Notes: a model not told the origin generated them from the sequence alone. A DNA stretch of 64,000 nucleotides from Vampirovibrionales bacterium (GCA_029262635.1 JAJCZA010000023.1:124001-188000), one strand, 5' to 3'; numbered from the stretch's first letter, positions 17,045 to 26,640 are shown. Numbers and translations: made by a program.

Positions 17045-19669
17045 TTACGCTAGGGGAGAAGCCACAGCCTTTTCCGGACGGGGTAATAAGGCTTGGGATA
17101 AGTCTTTAGGAATGGGCAGAGGGGTTGTCAAGGCTTCACCAAAAAGATGCTCAAGCGCATGTTTTATTGTATCAAGCGGGGTGGTTAATAAAAAGTCTCG
17201 AAACGCCCCGACCACATTCAGACTTTTTTCAAATGCGATGAACTCCAAATAGTCATGGACATCCTGCTTTTTACCGTTAGGCGGATTAAGAGTGACTTCA
17301 ACCAAAGGGCCTTGCGTTTTTTCTTTTCCCTCGGGAAGACGCAAGGAGACCAGGCCCATGCGATTAAGAAGAATGAGCCCTGAGATAATCACATCCGGCG
17401 TGGTGGCCAGTGTCTTAGAAAATGACGTTACATCCAGTAATCGACTGTCCGGGGTTTCTTGCGTCTTGCGAAGCATCTGGTAGATTACTTTTAAAAAGTC
17501 ACGTCCGGGCGTGAATACAGGAACCTGCTGGTATTTTCCGCCAACCAGATGAAGGGTCCGGGGCTGGGCAATGGTCATCAATTTTTGAAAACTGACCGGA
17601 TCGGGTGGCAAATCCCATAAAATCAGTTCGTCAGTGGTCGCTAGCGTCTCTCGGGTACAAAGGATGGACGGATCGAGAAAGGCAATGTCCGGCGGGCGGC
17701 CTTCGTTATAAAGAGCAATAGAACGCCCTTCCTGAAGAGGGAGCATTAGCTGACCGATAAACGTGTCAACGCCTTCCCGGTTTCGGTGATCGATCCAAGT
17801 AATGGCGCTTGAATTAGAGGGAGAAAGACGGGCGGCGGAATCGGAAGGCTTCACACTAGTTGATTCCGCTCCTTTTCGTTCCGATTTCTTGGCGGCATTG
17901 CCGGAAAGAAGATAATCCTGAATGATGAGTTGGACTTTGCTCTGATTGCGAAACGTGTTGAGCTCAGGAACCACCACAAAGCTAACGGGAGAGGTCTGAT
18001 CCAGCTTTTCTTCACGGTTATAGTTCCAGATAAGGCCTTCAATGGGGCGAGGTACTTGTTTCTTTTTGTTTGGCGAATCATCGTACTCGTCGAGAATCAG
18101 CTTCAGATGTTTGCCGGAATCACCCAAAGCACGTTGAGCCGTAATGGCTACGTTTTCCAAAACAAACCGGGGCGATGGGTTCGCTTGACCCACGGGCTGA
18201 AGGCTTTCGACCATTTCAATTAAACCAGGGGTCAACTGCCCCCAGTTCAAACGAGCGTCTACATCCAGTATCGGACACATCTGCTCGTCAGTAATTTCTT
18301 GCTCAGCCAGTTTGTACAGAGCGGCTTTAAAGGCTTCCAACCGTTCCAGCTTGAGAGCGAAACCACCTGCACCGGCATGACCACCAAAATGGAGAAAGTA
18401 ATCGCTAAGTTTGTCCATTTGCTGGTGCAAATGGAACCCCTCGATACTTCGGGCCGAGCAACGGACTTCACCTTTTTCCTTGTCAACAAGCATCATGAAA
18501 ACAGGAACACCGTATTTTTCTTTCAGCCGAGTGGCGACCAAGCCAATAATCCCCGGGTGCCAGTCCGGGCTAGCGAGAATAATAACTCGATGGTTGTTCA
18601 GACCACCATGAGATGATAAATAGCGTTCAGCCTCTATCAGGGTTTGTTCGCACATGTCTTGTCGTCGGCGGTTCAGCGCCTCCAAATGAGCAGCAATAAT
18701 ACGAGCCCGCTCCGGGTCGTTAGTGGTAAGTAGTTCTACACCGTCATCGGCACGTTCAAGACGCCCCAAGGCGTTAAGACGAGGGCCAATGGTAAAGCCA
18801 AGAGTTTCGCTGGTTATTGGTTTTTCCGGTGGTGTACCTGCTTGCTCCAAAAGTGCTTTAATGCCTGGCCGCTTAACCTGATTCAGACGTTGACACCCTC
18901 GCCAGACGAGCCAGCGATTTTCTTTTACTAGAGGCATCATATCCACCACCGTACCAATGGCCGCAATATCCAGAAGCGTTTCGGCAAAGTCAAAATCACC
19001 CCGAAGCATCAACAGTTCTTCACAAAATTTAAAGGCCACTCCGGCACCACACATGCTATAAAGCGGATGTTCTGAGTCCTCGAGTATTTTCGGGTTGATA
19101 TTCGCGACAGCGGGGGGGAGATTCTCCGGCAGGTCGTGGTGGTCGGTCACAATGGTATCAACCCCTAACCCTTTGAGCAGACTCACCTCATTAAAATCGG
19201 TAATGCCTGTGTCGGTGGTGATGACCAGACGCAACTTTCTGGAACTGACCAGGCGGCACAAGGCCGTCGTGTTCAGGCCGTGGCCCTCCGTGGCACGATC
19301 TGGAATGTAATAACTAACCCTGGCGTTTAGGTGTTGGAGCGTGGCATATAAAATAGCCGTGCCGGTTTGACCGTCCACATCAAAATCGCCGTAGATAAGA
19401 ATGGGCTCATCGTTATCCAGTGCCTTGATGATGCGCTCCAACCCGGACTCTATGTCCGGCAGTTCTAGCCCAGACGTGGGTTGATAGCTTTTTAAATCAA
19501 GAAACTCCCGAACTTTTTCAGGTGTGGTTATTCCTCGATTATAGAGCAATCGTGCCAATAAGGCAGAGTTCTCAGCGGCTTGAAGCAGTTCAGAGGAAAG
19601 TTCCGGGTTCTCGACGCCCCGATAACGCCAGACGGTTTGTTTCTTATGTAAATTGGGCGGTAAATTCAT
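17045..19669 (-). CDS. recJ: Single-stranded-DNA-specific exonuclease RecJ
   Basis: A 5'-3' single-strand exonuclease for recombination and mismatch repair. The DHH phosphoesterase core is clear: DFDVDGQTGTAILY (motif I, about 98-111), VTDHHDLPENLP (motif III), ADDGVELL, and the DHHA1 part with HFGGHAGAGGFAL. At 874 residues it is longer than E. coli RecJ (577); a C-terminal extension after about residue 600 includes a Ser/Lys-rich linker and a helicase-like or RecJ-C region of unknown role, as in many cyanobacterial and Gram-positive RecJ proteins. Followed directly by apt. Confidence 0.96.
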   Translation of the reverse strand: MNLPPNLHKKQTVWRYRGVENPELSSELLQAAENSALLARLLYNRGITTPEKVREFLDLKSYQPTSGLELPDIESGLERIIKALDNDEPILIYGDFDVDGQTGTAILYATLQHLNARVSYYIPDRATEGHGLNTTALCRLVSSRKLRLVITTDTGITDFNEVSLLKGLGVDTIVTDHHDLPENLPPAVANINPKILEDSEHPLYSMCGAGVAFKFCEELLMLRGDFDFAETLLDIAAIGTVVDMMPLVKENRWLVWRGCQRLNQVKRPGIKALLEQAGTPPEKPITSETLGFTIGPRLNALGRLERADDGVELLTTNDPERARIIAAHLEALNRRRQDMCEQTLIEAERYLSSHGGLNNHRVIILASPDWHPGIIGLVATRLKEKYGVPVFMMLVDKEKGEVRCSARSIEGFHLHQQMDKLSDYFLHFGGHAGAGGFALKLERLEAFKAALYKLAEQEITDEQMCPILDVDARLNWGQLTPGLIEMVESLQPVGQANPSPRFVLENVAITAQRALGDSGKHLKLILDEYDDSPNKKKQVPRPIEGLIWNYNREEKLDQTSPVSFVVVPELNTFRNQSKVQLIIQDYLLSGNAAKKSERKGAESTSVKPSDSAARLSPSNSSAITWIDHRNREGVDTFIGQLMLPLQEGRSIALYNEGRPPDIAFLDPSILCTRETLATTDELILWDLPPDPVSFQKLMTIAQPRTLHLVGGKYQQVPVFTPGRDFLKVIYQMLRKTQETPDSRLLDVTSFSKTLATTPDVIISGLILLNRMGLVSLRLPEGKEKTQGPLVEVTLNPPNGKKQDVHDYLEFIAFEKSLNVVGAFRDFLLTTPLDTIKHALEHLFGEALTTPLPIPKDLSQALLPRPEKAVASPLA

Positions 19670-19835
19670 GACTACAAAAAATCCAATAAAAAGGCCGGCG
19701 TCCTAGTGAATACGATCCGCCGGACTCTGCTCTCTCATTTGCATACCCTGAACATTCAGGGCATTTCTCTCTTTATTATTTGCTATCTTCGTATATTTCT
19801 ACTGGTTTTTATTGTAAGCGGAAAGACGCTTTGTT

Positions 19836-19919
19836 ATGAAAATAGCAGTTACAGAAAAGAGTCAATTTGTTACATTCAATCGGGGTTTCAAGGGAAAAGG
19901 CCATTTGAACTCCCTATGA
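19836..19919 (+). CDS. Possible 27-residue small ORF with FKG motif
   Basis: A short frame from ATG 19836 with a weak GGAAAG upstream reads MKIAVTEKSQFVTFNRGFKG, then seven more residues to a stop at 19917-19919. The VTFNRGFKG segment resembles the short Phe-x-Gly N-terminal motifs of other proteins in this window (ClpP-like protein, 54323 gene). It could be a small protein, or the decayed first exon-like start of the gene at 19955, which is in another frame. Otherwise the 285 bases between recJ and 19955 show nothing firm. Confidence 0.22.
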   Translation: MKIAVTEKSQFVTFNRGFKGKGHLNSL

Positions 19920-19954
19920 TTCTGAGGTTAAATTGAAAGAGTAGCCGGTTTTAT

Positions 19955-20773
19955 TTGATTATTTTTTATTGTGAATGGAACCAATTCATCGTTGTGGAAG
20001 CATCATCTCAAGCCTTTCGTGTGTTTACGCAAAAACATGTCCCTTATTATGCGGAACGCAACCAGACGTTTTTAGCACCCGTATTGGCTTCCGAAGTCCC
20101 CCCCGTCACAAAGCCTTTCCCTGAAAAGAAAGGAAGACAAGGAGAAAAGTTTGTTGAAGCCGGATTGCTTTTTACGCTTGGAATGCTGACCCATCAACTT
20201 CCGGCACGGGTGCGCCCAGGGAAATCCTGGCTTCCCAGTGATTGGAAAACTTACTTCCGTATTGGCTTGGGCATTGTTATTGTGCAAAAAATCAACCAAG
20301 CCATGGACTGGAAACCACCCGCCTGGTTAGGTGCTTTGGAGGCCGTGACGGTGATTAACCCTCTGGCGTTAGGGGTTTCTAAAAAAAGTATGGCCCAGTA
20401 TGTGGTGATGGCACCTTTGGTTACGGGAGTTGTTCAATTGGCTAGCTTGATTAACAAAAAACTGGCACCCATGCTGGAGTTGGATTGGGCGGTTCCATCG
20501 TGGGTCACTCAGCTTGGCATTTCGATTGGCATGGGAGCTTTGGGAGTTATTGCTTACCCCAGGATATTTAAGGCCATTGCCAGCAAAGGACTTTTGGGGA
20601 AAGTCATTCAGTCGGAAGCCTTGAAAGGGGGAGCCTTAGCAACAGGAACAGCAATGGTGACCTGCGCAAGAGGGTGCTCACCCGGTAGTATTATCTGCTT
20701 GAGCGAAACCGCTGAAATGTTAGGCGGAATGGGCTCCTGGTTCTCTTCCAGCGAATTGGAGATTGGGGGATGA
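19955..20773 (+). CDS. Orphan membrane protein
   Basis: Not recognised. The frame opens at TTG 19955; GTG 19994 is an alternative and neither has a convincing ribosome site, so the true start is uncertain. The 272 residues contain hydrophobic stretches near 66-84 (VEAGLLFTLGMLTHQLP), 99-113, 125-170 and 183-210 (ISIGMGALGVIAY), so perhaps four or five membrane or amphipathic helices. A Cys pair near the C-terminus (VTCARGCSPGS, then IICLSE) may coordinate or crosslink. The stop overlaps the next gene's ATG by four bases (ATGA), so the two are translationally coupled. Confidence 0.6.
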   Translation: MIIFYCEWNQFIVVEASSQAFRVFTQKHVPYYAERNQTFLAPVLASEVPPVTKPFPEKKGRQGEKFVEAGLLFTLGMLTHQLPARVRPGKSWLPSDWKTYFRIGLGIVIVQKINQAMDWKPPAWLGALEAVTVINPLALGVSKKSMAQYVVMAPLVTGVVQLASLINKKLAPMLELDWAVPSWVTQLGISIGMGALGVIAYPRIFKAIASKGLLGKVIQSEALKGGALATGTAMVTCARGCSPGSIICLSETAEMLGGMGSWFSSSELEIGG

Positions 20774-21129
20774 CCTTAATAACCGGTATGATACCGACGA
20801 CTTATTACCCTATTAACCGAACCCCGTCTTCGGCTTTCGCCTTAACAACGTTTGGGATGGAAAGCGGATGCTGTGAAAAGCGAGCGGCGGGTAGCCATTA
20901 TGATTGCCCTGGATGCGAGCCGTTGTTCCCCGGACAATCTAACACCGGTAAATCAGCATCCTTCAATAATTCCTCTAAAATAACTTGGTCTCGTTGGCTC
21001 AAACCCTTACAGGCGGTTTTGGATTGGCTTAAACATTTGGTTTTAGGATTCTGGCAGGATCTAAAACAGATTTTTTCGGGCCAAGACCCTGAAAAACGAC
21101 CCGCTAAAGATAAACGCCCTGACTCATAG
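20770..21129 (+). CDS. Small Cys-containing protein coupled to the upstream membrane protein
   Basis: Not recognised. 119 residues; the ATG overlaps the previous stop (ATGA). The N-terminal half has four cysteines in SGCCEKRAAGSHYDCPGCEP, a possible metal site or disulfide cluster. The C-terminal half has one amphipathic/hydrophobic helix (LQAVLDWLKHLVLGFWQDL) and a charged tail. Followed by an intrinsic terminator that overlaps its stop codon. Confidence 0.62.
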   Translation: MTLITGMIPTTYYPINRTPSSAFALTTFGMESGCCEKRAAGSHYDCPGCEPLFPGQSNTGKSASFNNSSKITWSRWLKPLQAVLDWLKHLVLGFWQDLKQIFSGQDPEKRPAKDKRPDS

Positions 21130-21145
21130 AAAGTCCAGAGCGTTT
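21112..21145 (+). terminator. Hairpin at the convergent end of two orphan genes
   Basis: AAACGC at 21112-21117 pairs with GCGTTT at 21139-21144, with an imperfect inner stem (CTGACT against AGTCCAG). It straddles the stop codon of the plus-strand gene and lies 17 bases beyond the stop of the minus-strand Pro-rich gene, so it may serve both. No long U-tract. Confidence 0.5.
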
Positions 21146-21161
21146 GTTCCTTAAAGTAATA

Positions 21162-21566
21162 CTATGCGCCTGGGAATGGTTGTGGCGCAAAGGGATTAAA
21201 GGGCTGTTGCATCATTCCAGCACTATTCGCTGGTGATCCGGGTGGAAAGGCAAACGGATTAGGCTGTGTGTAAGCAGGGGAAGGAGGCATAGAGAATTGA
21301 GGCGGCAACATATTCGTTGGCGGCATCGAGAAAGGAATCGGCATTCCACCAGGAGTGGCCATAGCGTTAATTGGAGGAGGCATCATAAAATTCGGTGGTG
21401 GCGGGCCAAAATTCATATTAGGAGGCGCCGGTGGTGTGTTAAACGCCGGATCCATCGAAAAGTTAGAAGGGGGGTAACTAGGGCCTGATGGAGGCATCAT
21501 ATAGGGGCTGTTGCTAGGAGGAGAGAACGGTGAAATAGCCATAGGGGGTGAAAGCTCCTTCGACAT
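21162..21566 (-). CDS. Pro/Met/Asn-rich low-complexity protein
   Basis: Not recognised. 134 residues made almost only of Pro, Met, Phe, Asn, Ala, Ser and Gly, with repeated units such as PPSNSPY, PPPNFMMPPP, PFSMPP and NPFAPQPFPGA. There are almost no charged residues after the first four. No signal peptide or membrane helix. Composition resembles intrinsically disordered or phase-separating proteins. Start: ATG 21566 or ATG 21542; the second has GGAG eleven bases upstream. Single gene, facing the coupled pair at 19955-21129. Confidence 0.6.
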   Translation of the reverse strand: MSKELSPPMAISPFSPPSNSPYMMPPSGPSYPPSNFSMDPAFNTPPAPPNMNFGPPPPNFMMPPPINAMATPGGMPIPFSMPPTNMLPPQFSMPPSPAYTQPNPFAFPPGSPANSAGMMQQPFNPFAPQPFPGA

Positions 21567-21976
21567 TGATTACATTTTGATAAATAAGAGATTACTAATG
21601 AAAAACACATCAACCTAAAAAGTTGCGCCTTTCATTTGAAGAGTAATTTTATATGACCTGACAAGGCTTAGGTTATGACGAGAATAGTACCAAAAGCAGA
21701 AGGTCGCATGGGTCAAAAACTTGCAAAAATCATAAACCGTAAACAAATCTAACCGAGCGCCGCCACGATTTATTCTATAAAGAACACCGCCAAAAGCACT
21801 TTGAAAATCCCGTTCAGTCACCCAATCCGGTTTTCTGATTCAATCAGCGTGGCTCCATTTTTTGTTTGAAAGACAGCACAACACATTTCTAAACATTTTA
21901 TCGAAAATAGCCCTAAAACACCCCAACACATGGCACCCTGTTTTTGCAATCTGACTGAAAGGAGATGACTTAGAAC
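21567..21976. other. Gene-poor stretch between two minus-strand genes
   Basis: 410 bases without a convincing gene. A minus-strand frame of 68 residues (21615-21821, GTG start) has no ribosome site and a biased composition, so I do not call it. The region is likely the promoter and leader of the Pro-rich gene. No clear hairpin next to the stop at 21977. Confidence 0.4.
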
Positions 21977-22648
21977 TTATTCATCCGCCCACTGAGAAAG
22001 TTGCTCCTTCGAGTGATAAGGATCGATGGCCGACTCCTCTGTTTCCATAAATCCGGGCGACGTGTCGGATAAGCCGATATACCCTTTATTATCACGAACA
22101 AGCTGTTCCAAAGTTCTACCTGTATAAGCTTTTTCAAGTTCATTTAACCGGTCTACCAGCGGATACAAACCGGATGGAATGGAGTCCAATTGAGGATTTT
22201 GTATTTTTAGCTCCATCCAGACTTTCGCTTCTTGGTGCCAGGCCACAATTTCTTCATTCATAGAGTTATACGGATCGTTATGCACGGCTTCGTGGGCAAT
22301 GACAGCCGCAATGGCTTCGGGTGGGGCGCTTTTATGCTTTTTATTAATAAAAATGACCCATTCCCCTCGGGGGCTAATCCAACTAAGCGCATCATAATCT
22401 TTCACACGACGGTTAATCTCCCGGAGGTCTTTAAAGAAGACTCGGGTTTTCCGGGTCACAATGGTATCCAGAGCGCCTTCCGCACTATTCTTCTGCATTT
22501 GTCCAAACGCGTCGAGAACAGCCTGATCATGTGTGGACTGCATGAGGATCCCAAGGGTATATTTATTTTGAGCCATGGCGTAAAACGAAGGTAAAGAAAC
22601 CCAGCCGAGAAGGGCAAAAAGAAGGGTCAGTATGAAGGTTTTCTTCAA
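21977..22648 (-). CDS. Secreted HEAVH-motif metallopeptidase-like protein
   Basis: A 223-residue exported protein. The signal peptide is MKKTFILTLLFALLGWVSLP with a probable cut after YAMA. A zinc-protease helix motif is visible: AAVIAHEAVHNDPYNSMNEE (about residues 113-132), with HEAVH as the HExxH site and a downstream Glu in NEEIVAWHQEAKVW as a candidate third ligand. This fits small gluzincin-like or minigluzincin proteins, but no named family is recognised. The C-terminus is acidic. The role could be envelope processing; catalysis is inferred only from the motif. Confidence 0.72.
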   Translation of the reverse strand: MKKTFILTLLFALLGWVSLPSFYAMAQNKYTLGILMQSTHDQAVLDAFGQMQKNSAEGALDTIVTRKTRVFFKDLREINRRVKDYDALSWISPRGEWVIFINKKHKSAPPEAIAAVIAHEAVHNDPYNSMNEEIVAWHQEAKVWMELKIQNPQLDSIPSGLYPLVDRLNELEKAYTGRTLEQLVRDNKGYIGLSDTSPGFMETEESAIDPYHSKEQLSQWADE

Positions 22649-22903
22649 TGGTCAAATTCCTTCCTGTACTTAATTTAGCGATTTGTTTTTGTCGTGTGAT
22701 GACAGGGTGATCGTTTATTTAGTCGATATTTCTCCCTATATCTACACCTTTCGACCGATCTCACCAGATATTTAATAGTTTATTCAGCCCTCGTCCAAAT
22801 GCAGGACATCACCCATCAAACAGAATAGGCAATACCAATGAAACAAAACAGCCTCGCTAAAAAGAATGGACTTTCCATAGGGCAATCGCTATAGGCATTT
22901 ATT

Positions 22904-24064
22904 CTAGCCCATTGATAACCAGAGGCAGCCTTCCACACCGGGGAACACCCGAAAAAATTCCAGAAAATAGGGTTGGTGTCCAGTGTAATAGCGCTCAGTG
23001 AGTCGAATAGCCAGAGTGAGCTCTTCTTCTGTCACTTCATCTTTTTCCTGTACCAGCGCCAGCGTTCGAGCATACCATTGAACTAAAAAATAACCGGACA
23101 CCGCAATCAGCAAAACACTGGCCAACGAGTGTCCGAAAGCCAGCAGTGCTTTTCGTTGAAGTAAAATGTGTAAATAGCCGTTTAGTAAGGGGTTGAGTTG
23201 GTGTTCATCCCATTTTAACCGGCGGTGACCTTTCAGCGAAATACCGCCCATTCCTAAAATTTTAGGGTCACTGTACTCGCCTTCTGTCAGCACGGCCCAC
23301 TGATCCATGATTCCGTAGGGACGCCGTAAGAACCAGTAAAGGGAAAAATGCCGCCAAAAAGGCCAAAACTGGAACGACTTCACCTGTGTTTTTGGACGAT
23401 TTGGTAGCGACTGCAGGACTTGAGCAGTTCGTTTTAGTGCTAACTCTGGCGACCCTATCGGATCTTCGAAGATACGAACAAGTTCATCAAGGTAGAGTTG
23501 ATAGCCATCAAGAGCCACCGTCTTGAATCCACCGACACGAATCTTTTGAGGGAAGGCTTCTTCATGCACCATGGCCGCCAGATCATTCTGAAACTGGGTG
23601 GCGAAAGCCTTGTTGGGGACAATAGTTGCTTGCTGGGTTAACAGTTGGGTTGCCACGGTTTTACACGAAGCGGACACGTCATACCGAAGTGTGGGCGTTT
23701 CTTCCTCCGAATCCTTATCCAGACGCGGCATTCGAATGGCTGCAAACGGAAATCGAATACACTCCACAGGCTTTAGTGCTTCGCCCTCATGGCCATGGAT
23801 CATACATTTTTTGTCCTCGCCCAGAAACACGCAAACCCGGTTATCATCCAGCGGCATGGCGTAATGAGTATCATCTAGTTCTTCGAACACCCGATGGCTT
23901 TCTTTGAGTTGGGTTTTAACCCATGGTTTTTCCAATAGCCGGTGGGCTTTTTCTTTTTCAATGGGAACCGTGACACTGGTGCAACATTCGCCGCACATGG
24001 AACAATTAAAAACAGCCTGAGGAGGGGACGGTAACTTTTTATTTTTCTTTTCAGGCGGCAGCAT
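22904..24064 (-). CDS. YkgJ-type Cys-cluster protein with C-terminal membrane helix
   Basis: The N-terminal region has the cluster FNCSMCGECCTSVTVPIEK followed by CVFLGEDKKCMIHG and VECIRFPF, the Cx2CGxCC pattern of the YkgJ/UPF0153 family, which is thought to bind a metal or iron-sulfur cluster. A FliB-like lysine methylase shares a similar cluster, but the remaining sequence gives no support. A hydrophobic helix (LASVLLIAVSGYFLVQWYA) near the C-terminus makes it a membrane-tethered protein. ATG 24064 is used; TTG 24073 would add three residues. Divergent from lgt, with about 100 bases between them. Confidence 0.78.
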   Translation of the reverse strand: MLPPEKKNKKLPSPPQAVFNCSMCGECCTSVTVPIEKEKAHRLLEKPWVKTQLKESHRVFEELDDTHYAMPLDDNRVCVFLGEDKKCMIHGHEGEALKPVECIRFPFAAIRMPRLDKDSEEETPTLRYDVSASCKTVATQLLTQQATIVPNKAFATQFQNDLAAMVHEEAFPQKIRVGGFKTVALDGYQLYLDELVRIFEDPIGSPELALKRTAQVLQSLPNRPKTQVKSFQFWPFWRHFSLYWFLRRPYGIMDQWAVLTEGEYSDPKILGMGGISLKGHRRLKWDEHQLNPLLNGYLHILLQRKALLAFGHSLASVLLIAVSGYFLVQWYARTLALVQEKDEVTEEELTLAIRLTERYYTGHQPYFLEFFRVFPGVEGCLWLSMG

Positions 24065-24170
24065 TAGGGGCAAATATGTTTACGTTATGATGAGGGAAAT
24101 ACAATCAATGGGCTTCCTTGAATATTAATGGATATTCGGCACCCTCTCATTTTAAAACGTTTTTTCTATT

Positions 24171-24944
24171 ATGCACCCTATCCTTTTTAAACTGTTTGGC
24201 ATCGAAATCCCCAGCTTTGGGGTCATGATGGCTTTGGGCTTTCTAGCCGCTCTCTATTGGGTTGTCCGGCGGGCTAAAGCCATGGGAGAAGACCCGGAAA
24301 GTTTTTTAGGGGTTGCGCCATGGCTGATTATTGCGGCCGTGGTAGGGGCTCGATTGTGTTATTTTCTGTTCTTTCCCGATATTTTTTGGGCGGATCCCCT
24401 TTCGGCTATTCTGAGTCGAGGAGGCTTGGTTTGGTATGGTGGCATGATTGGCTGTATTTTGGCCCTCATTGCTTTTAGCCGAACCCAAAAAATTCCTTTT
24501 TTCAAAATTGGCGATATCATCGCCCCACCGGCGGCCTTGGGGCTGGCTTTTGGACGTATTGGTTGTTTTTTAGCGGGCTGTTGTTTTGGCGGCCCTTGTG
24601 CGTTGCCTTGGGCGGTGGTTTACCCGACGGGGCATGGAACCCATCCGCATGCAGTGCATCCGGCACCTCTGTATGAGTCTTTTTTGGCCCTTGTTCTGAT
24701 GAGCATCATGCTTCAACTGGGTAAACGCTGGCCTCAAACCGGCGTGATTTCCTGGAGTTTTGTGGCCGGATACGGTCTCATTCGCTTTTTTATCGAATAC
24801 ACCCGAGGCGATCGGCTCATTTGGTTAGACGCCCTGAATCTTAGTGCCTCTCAAACGATTAGTCTGGTGGGTGTGCTCATTGGGCTCATCATGCTCATTC
24901 GGATCAAAATAATCCGTCAGCCTGCCCAACATTCTTTACTTTAA
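24171..24944 (+). CDS. lgt: Prolipoprotein diacylglyceryl transferase
   Basis: The integral-membrane enzyme that moves diacylglycerol from phosphatidylglycerol to the lipobox cysteine of prolipoproteins. The 257 residues show the family pattern: RAKAMGEDPE after helix 1, GARLCYFLFF, the GGLVWYGGMIG block, the signature AFGRIGCFLAGCCFGGPC, HPAPLYES, and GLIRFFIEYTRGDR. About seven membrane helices. The next gene starts 13 bases downstream on the same strand. Confidence 0.96.
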   Translation: MHPILFKLFGIEIPSFGVMMALGFLAALYWVVRRAKAMGEDPESFLGVAPWLIIAAVVGARLCYFLFFPDIFWADPLSAILSRGGLVWYGGMIGCILALIAFSRTQKIPFFKIGDIIAPPAALGLAFGRIGCFLAGCCFGGPCALPWAVVYPTGHGTHPHAVHPAPLYESFLALVLMSIMLQLGKRWPQTGVISWSFVAGYGLIRFFIEYTRGDRLIWLDALNLSASQTISLVGVLIGLIMLIRIKIIRQPAQHSLL

Positions 24945-24956
24945 TCTCTTTTATTC

Positions 24957-25505
24957 ATGATGCTTATTCAACGCTTAACAACTTTCTCTCATTCTCCTTG
25001 CCCTTCTCAAGGGCAAACAATGGGCGATTTTCAGGAACAATTGCGCCTGAATTACCCTGATTACCCGATTCATGAGGCCGCTTTTCAGCACGACTTACTC
25101 GCCCATATTTTGGGTGGTGGACTTTTAACGCCGAAAGGAGAGGTTTTTGGTGGGCTAATGGCATTTCTTCTCAGTAAAAACCAAACAACGCCTTACACGC
25201 CATATTCGTTTGATGGTGTTTTAAATCGAAAACCCCACATTACGTTTCCTTCGCTTGACGAAACAAAAAAAATTTGCCGTCTGTTTGAAGATTATTATTT
25301 GGTTCAGAATCGACTCACCCCTGAGGAGCAACTTTCGGATTCAGCCATCAAAGAAATTTATGATTATGGCCATGGGTTGTTATCCTTTCTTATTCGCCAA
25401 TGGGGAGTAGAGAAAGGCAAAAATATTTTGGGGCTAAAGGGCTATAAAAGCGAAGAGCCAATACCTGCCTCAATCAAGAAAAGGACTCTGAACAAGGTTG
25501 GGTAG
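24957..25505 (+). CDS. Conserved-looking hypothetical protein following lgt
   Basis: Not recognised. 182 residues from ATG 24957; an internal ATG at 25021 (after AAGGGCAAAC) would give MGDFQEQLRLNYP and may be the real start, because the first 21 residues are polar and unstructured. The body looks globular and helical, with GGGLLTPKGEVFGGLMAFLL and RLFEDYYLVQNRLTPEEQ. No membrane helix or signal peptide. It is likely co-transcribed with lgt. Confidence 0.55.
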   Translation: MMLIQRLTTFSHSPCPSQGQTMGDFQEQLRLNYPDYPIHEAAFQHDLLAHILGGGLLTPKGEVFGGLMAFLLSKNQTTPYTPYSFDGVLNRKPHITFPSLDETKKICRLFEDYYLVQNRLTPEEQLSDSAIKEIYDYGHGLLSFLIRQWGVEKGKNILGLKGYKSEEPIPASIKKRTLNKVG

Positions 25506-25661
25506 TGTTTTGAATCCCTTAATCTGATTCGACAATCTTCTTGAACTGTAGATCGCTAATCGAAACCAATGTGCCTTTTGCGGCAAAGCGGGGTTGAGAG
25601 GATCGGGCGAATTCAGAGTAAACCGGCCCAAAATTAGATATCATAGAATAAAATATTCCTT

Positions 25662-26546
25662 TTATTGCTTAGAAGTTGTCTTTTTAAGGTGCTTGGTTAG
25701 ATCTCTATTGATGGAGGTCCTTAGTCCTAGGAAAGTGAACATACCGAGCAGACAAATCCCCATAGACAAATAGATCATCTTCCATGCCTTTTCTTCTTTT
25801 TGCAGTACTTCCGTGTCGATTTCATTGAAGAGCTGGTCGGAAGCGGTTTTTATGGCCTGAATCGTGTCCGGGTCGGCGTCGGGCAGAAATTCATCCAGCA
25901 TTTCGTGGAGTAGAGGTTTGAGTTCAACAGTGTTTTTAACTTTTTGAATGTCTTGTCCTCGGGACGTAAGCGCATCCTTTTTAACGTTTTGAGTGATTTT
26001 TTGAACATAGCGTTCCAACACTTCTGGACGGCTACCTGATACGAGGTAGAGTTGCTCAAACATCTTTCGTGAAACGTTGGTAAACGCTTTTTCATGAGAG
26101 CCATCATGGGTTTCCAAGGCTTTCTCATGAGCCGTCCATAGATCCCCGAGGTAAAGCATCAAAGCTGTCTTTTGAAAGGATTCCTGCTCTGACGAGGTTA
26201 ACGCAACGTTACCCATGGTTAAAAGCGTTTGGGATGAGTCATTGGCTTGTTTTACAAGAGGAAGCATCGCTCTAAGGGCAGGTTCCTCAAGCGTTGGAAG
26301 CTTACTCAAAGAGAACGGAACCCCCAGTGCTCCAACCCCTCCGACGGCAAGTGCAATCAATGCGAGTATGTTTTTTCGAAAAAAACTTTTTGCCTGTTTT
26401 GTCCTTTCTTTCGAGGGTGTTTGGGGTGTTTGTCCAAAAGATAGAGCAGGTTTCATCGGTCGAGTAATTTGTGGTGAACGATTCAGCCCAACAAGCGTTT
26501 GCCCAAAAACGGCAGACTTCTGGATAGGGGGATTTAGTGAAATCAT
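25662..26546 (-). CDS. Membrane protein with large helical domain and N-terminal FxG motifs
   Basis: Not recognised. 294 residues: a polar N-terminal tail with AVFGQTLVG and ALSFGQTPQT, a basic stretch, membrane helix 1 (about 59-82, ILALIALAVGGVGALGVPF), a helical domain of about 170 residues rich in Gln, Glu and Lys, then membrane helix 2 (about 263-281) and a basic end. Both termini would be cytoplasmic with the helical domain outside. The FxG-containing tail is like those of other window proteins. The true length of the tail depends on the ATG at 26546, which is not challenged by other starts. Confidence 0.65.
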   Translation of the reverse strand: MISLNPPIQKSAVFGQTLVGLNRSPQITRPMKPALSFGQTPQTPSKERTKQAKSFFRKNILALIALAVGGVGALGVPFSLSKLPTLEEPALRAMLPLVKQANDSSQTLLTMGNVALTSSEQESFQKTALMLYLGDLWTAHEKALETHDGSHEKAFTNVSRKMFEQLYLVSGSRPEVLERYVQKITQNVKKDALTSRGQDIQKVKNTVELKPLLHEMLDEFLPDADPDTIQAIKTASDQLFNEIDTEVLQKEEKAWKMIYLSMGICLLGMFTFLGLRTSINRDLTKHLKKTTSKQ

Positions 26547-26640
26547 AATAGAGATACTCCTTCAGATAGATAATCAAGCCATCTTTAAAATTTGAACCCG
26601 GCGGAGTATTAACTTACTACAATTAAAGTTTTAATTCAAT

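Noticed and set aside
19706-19936. 76-codon plus-strand frame after recJ
   Set aside because: No ribosome site, hydrophobic shadow-like composition in a probable promoter region.
21615-21821. 68-codon minus-strand frame
   Set aside because: GTG start without a ribosome site and no protein-like pattern; left as intergenic.
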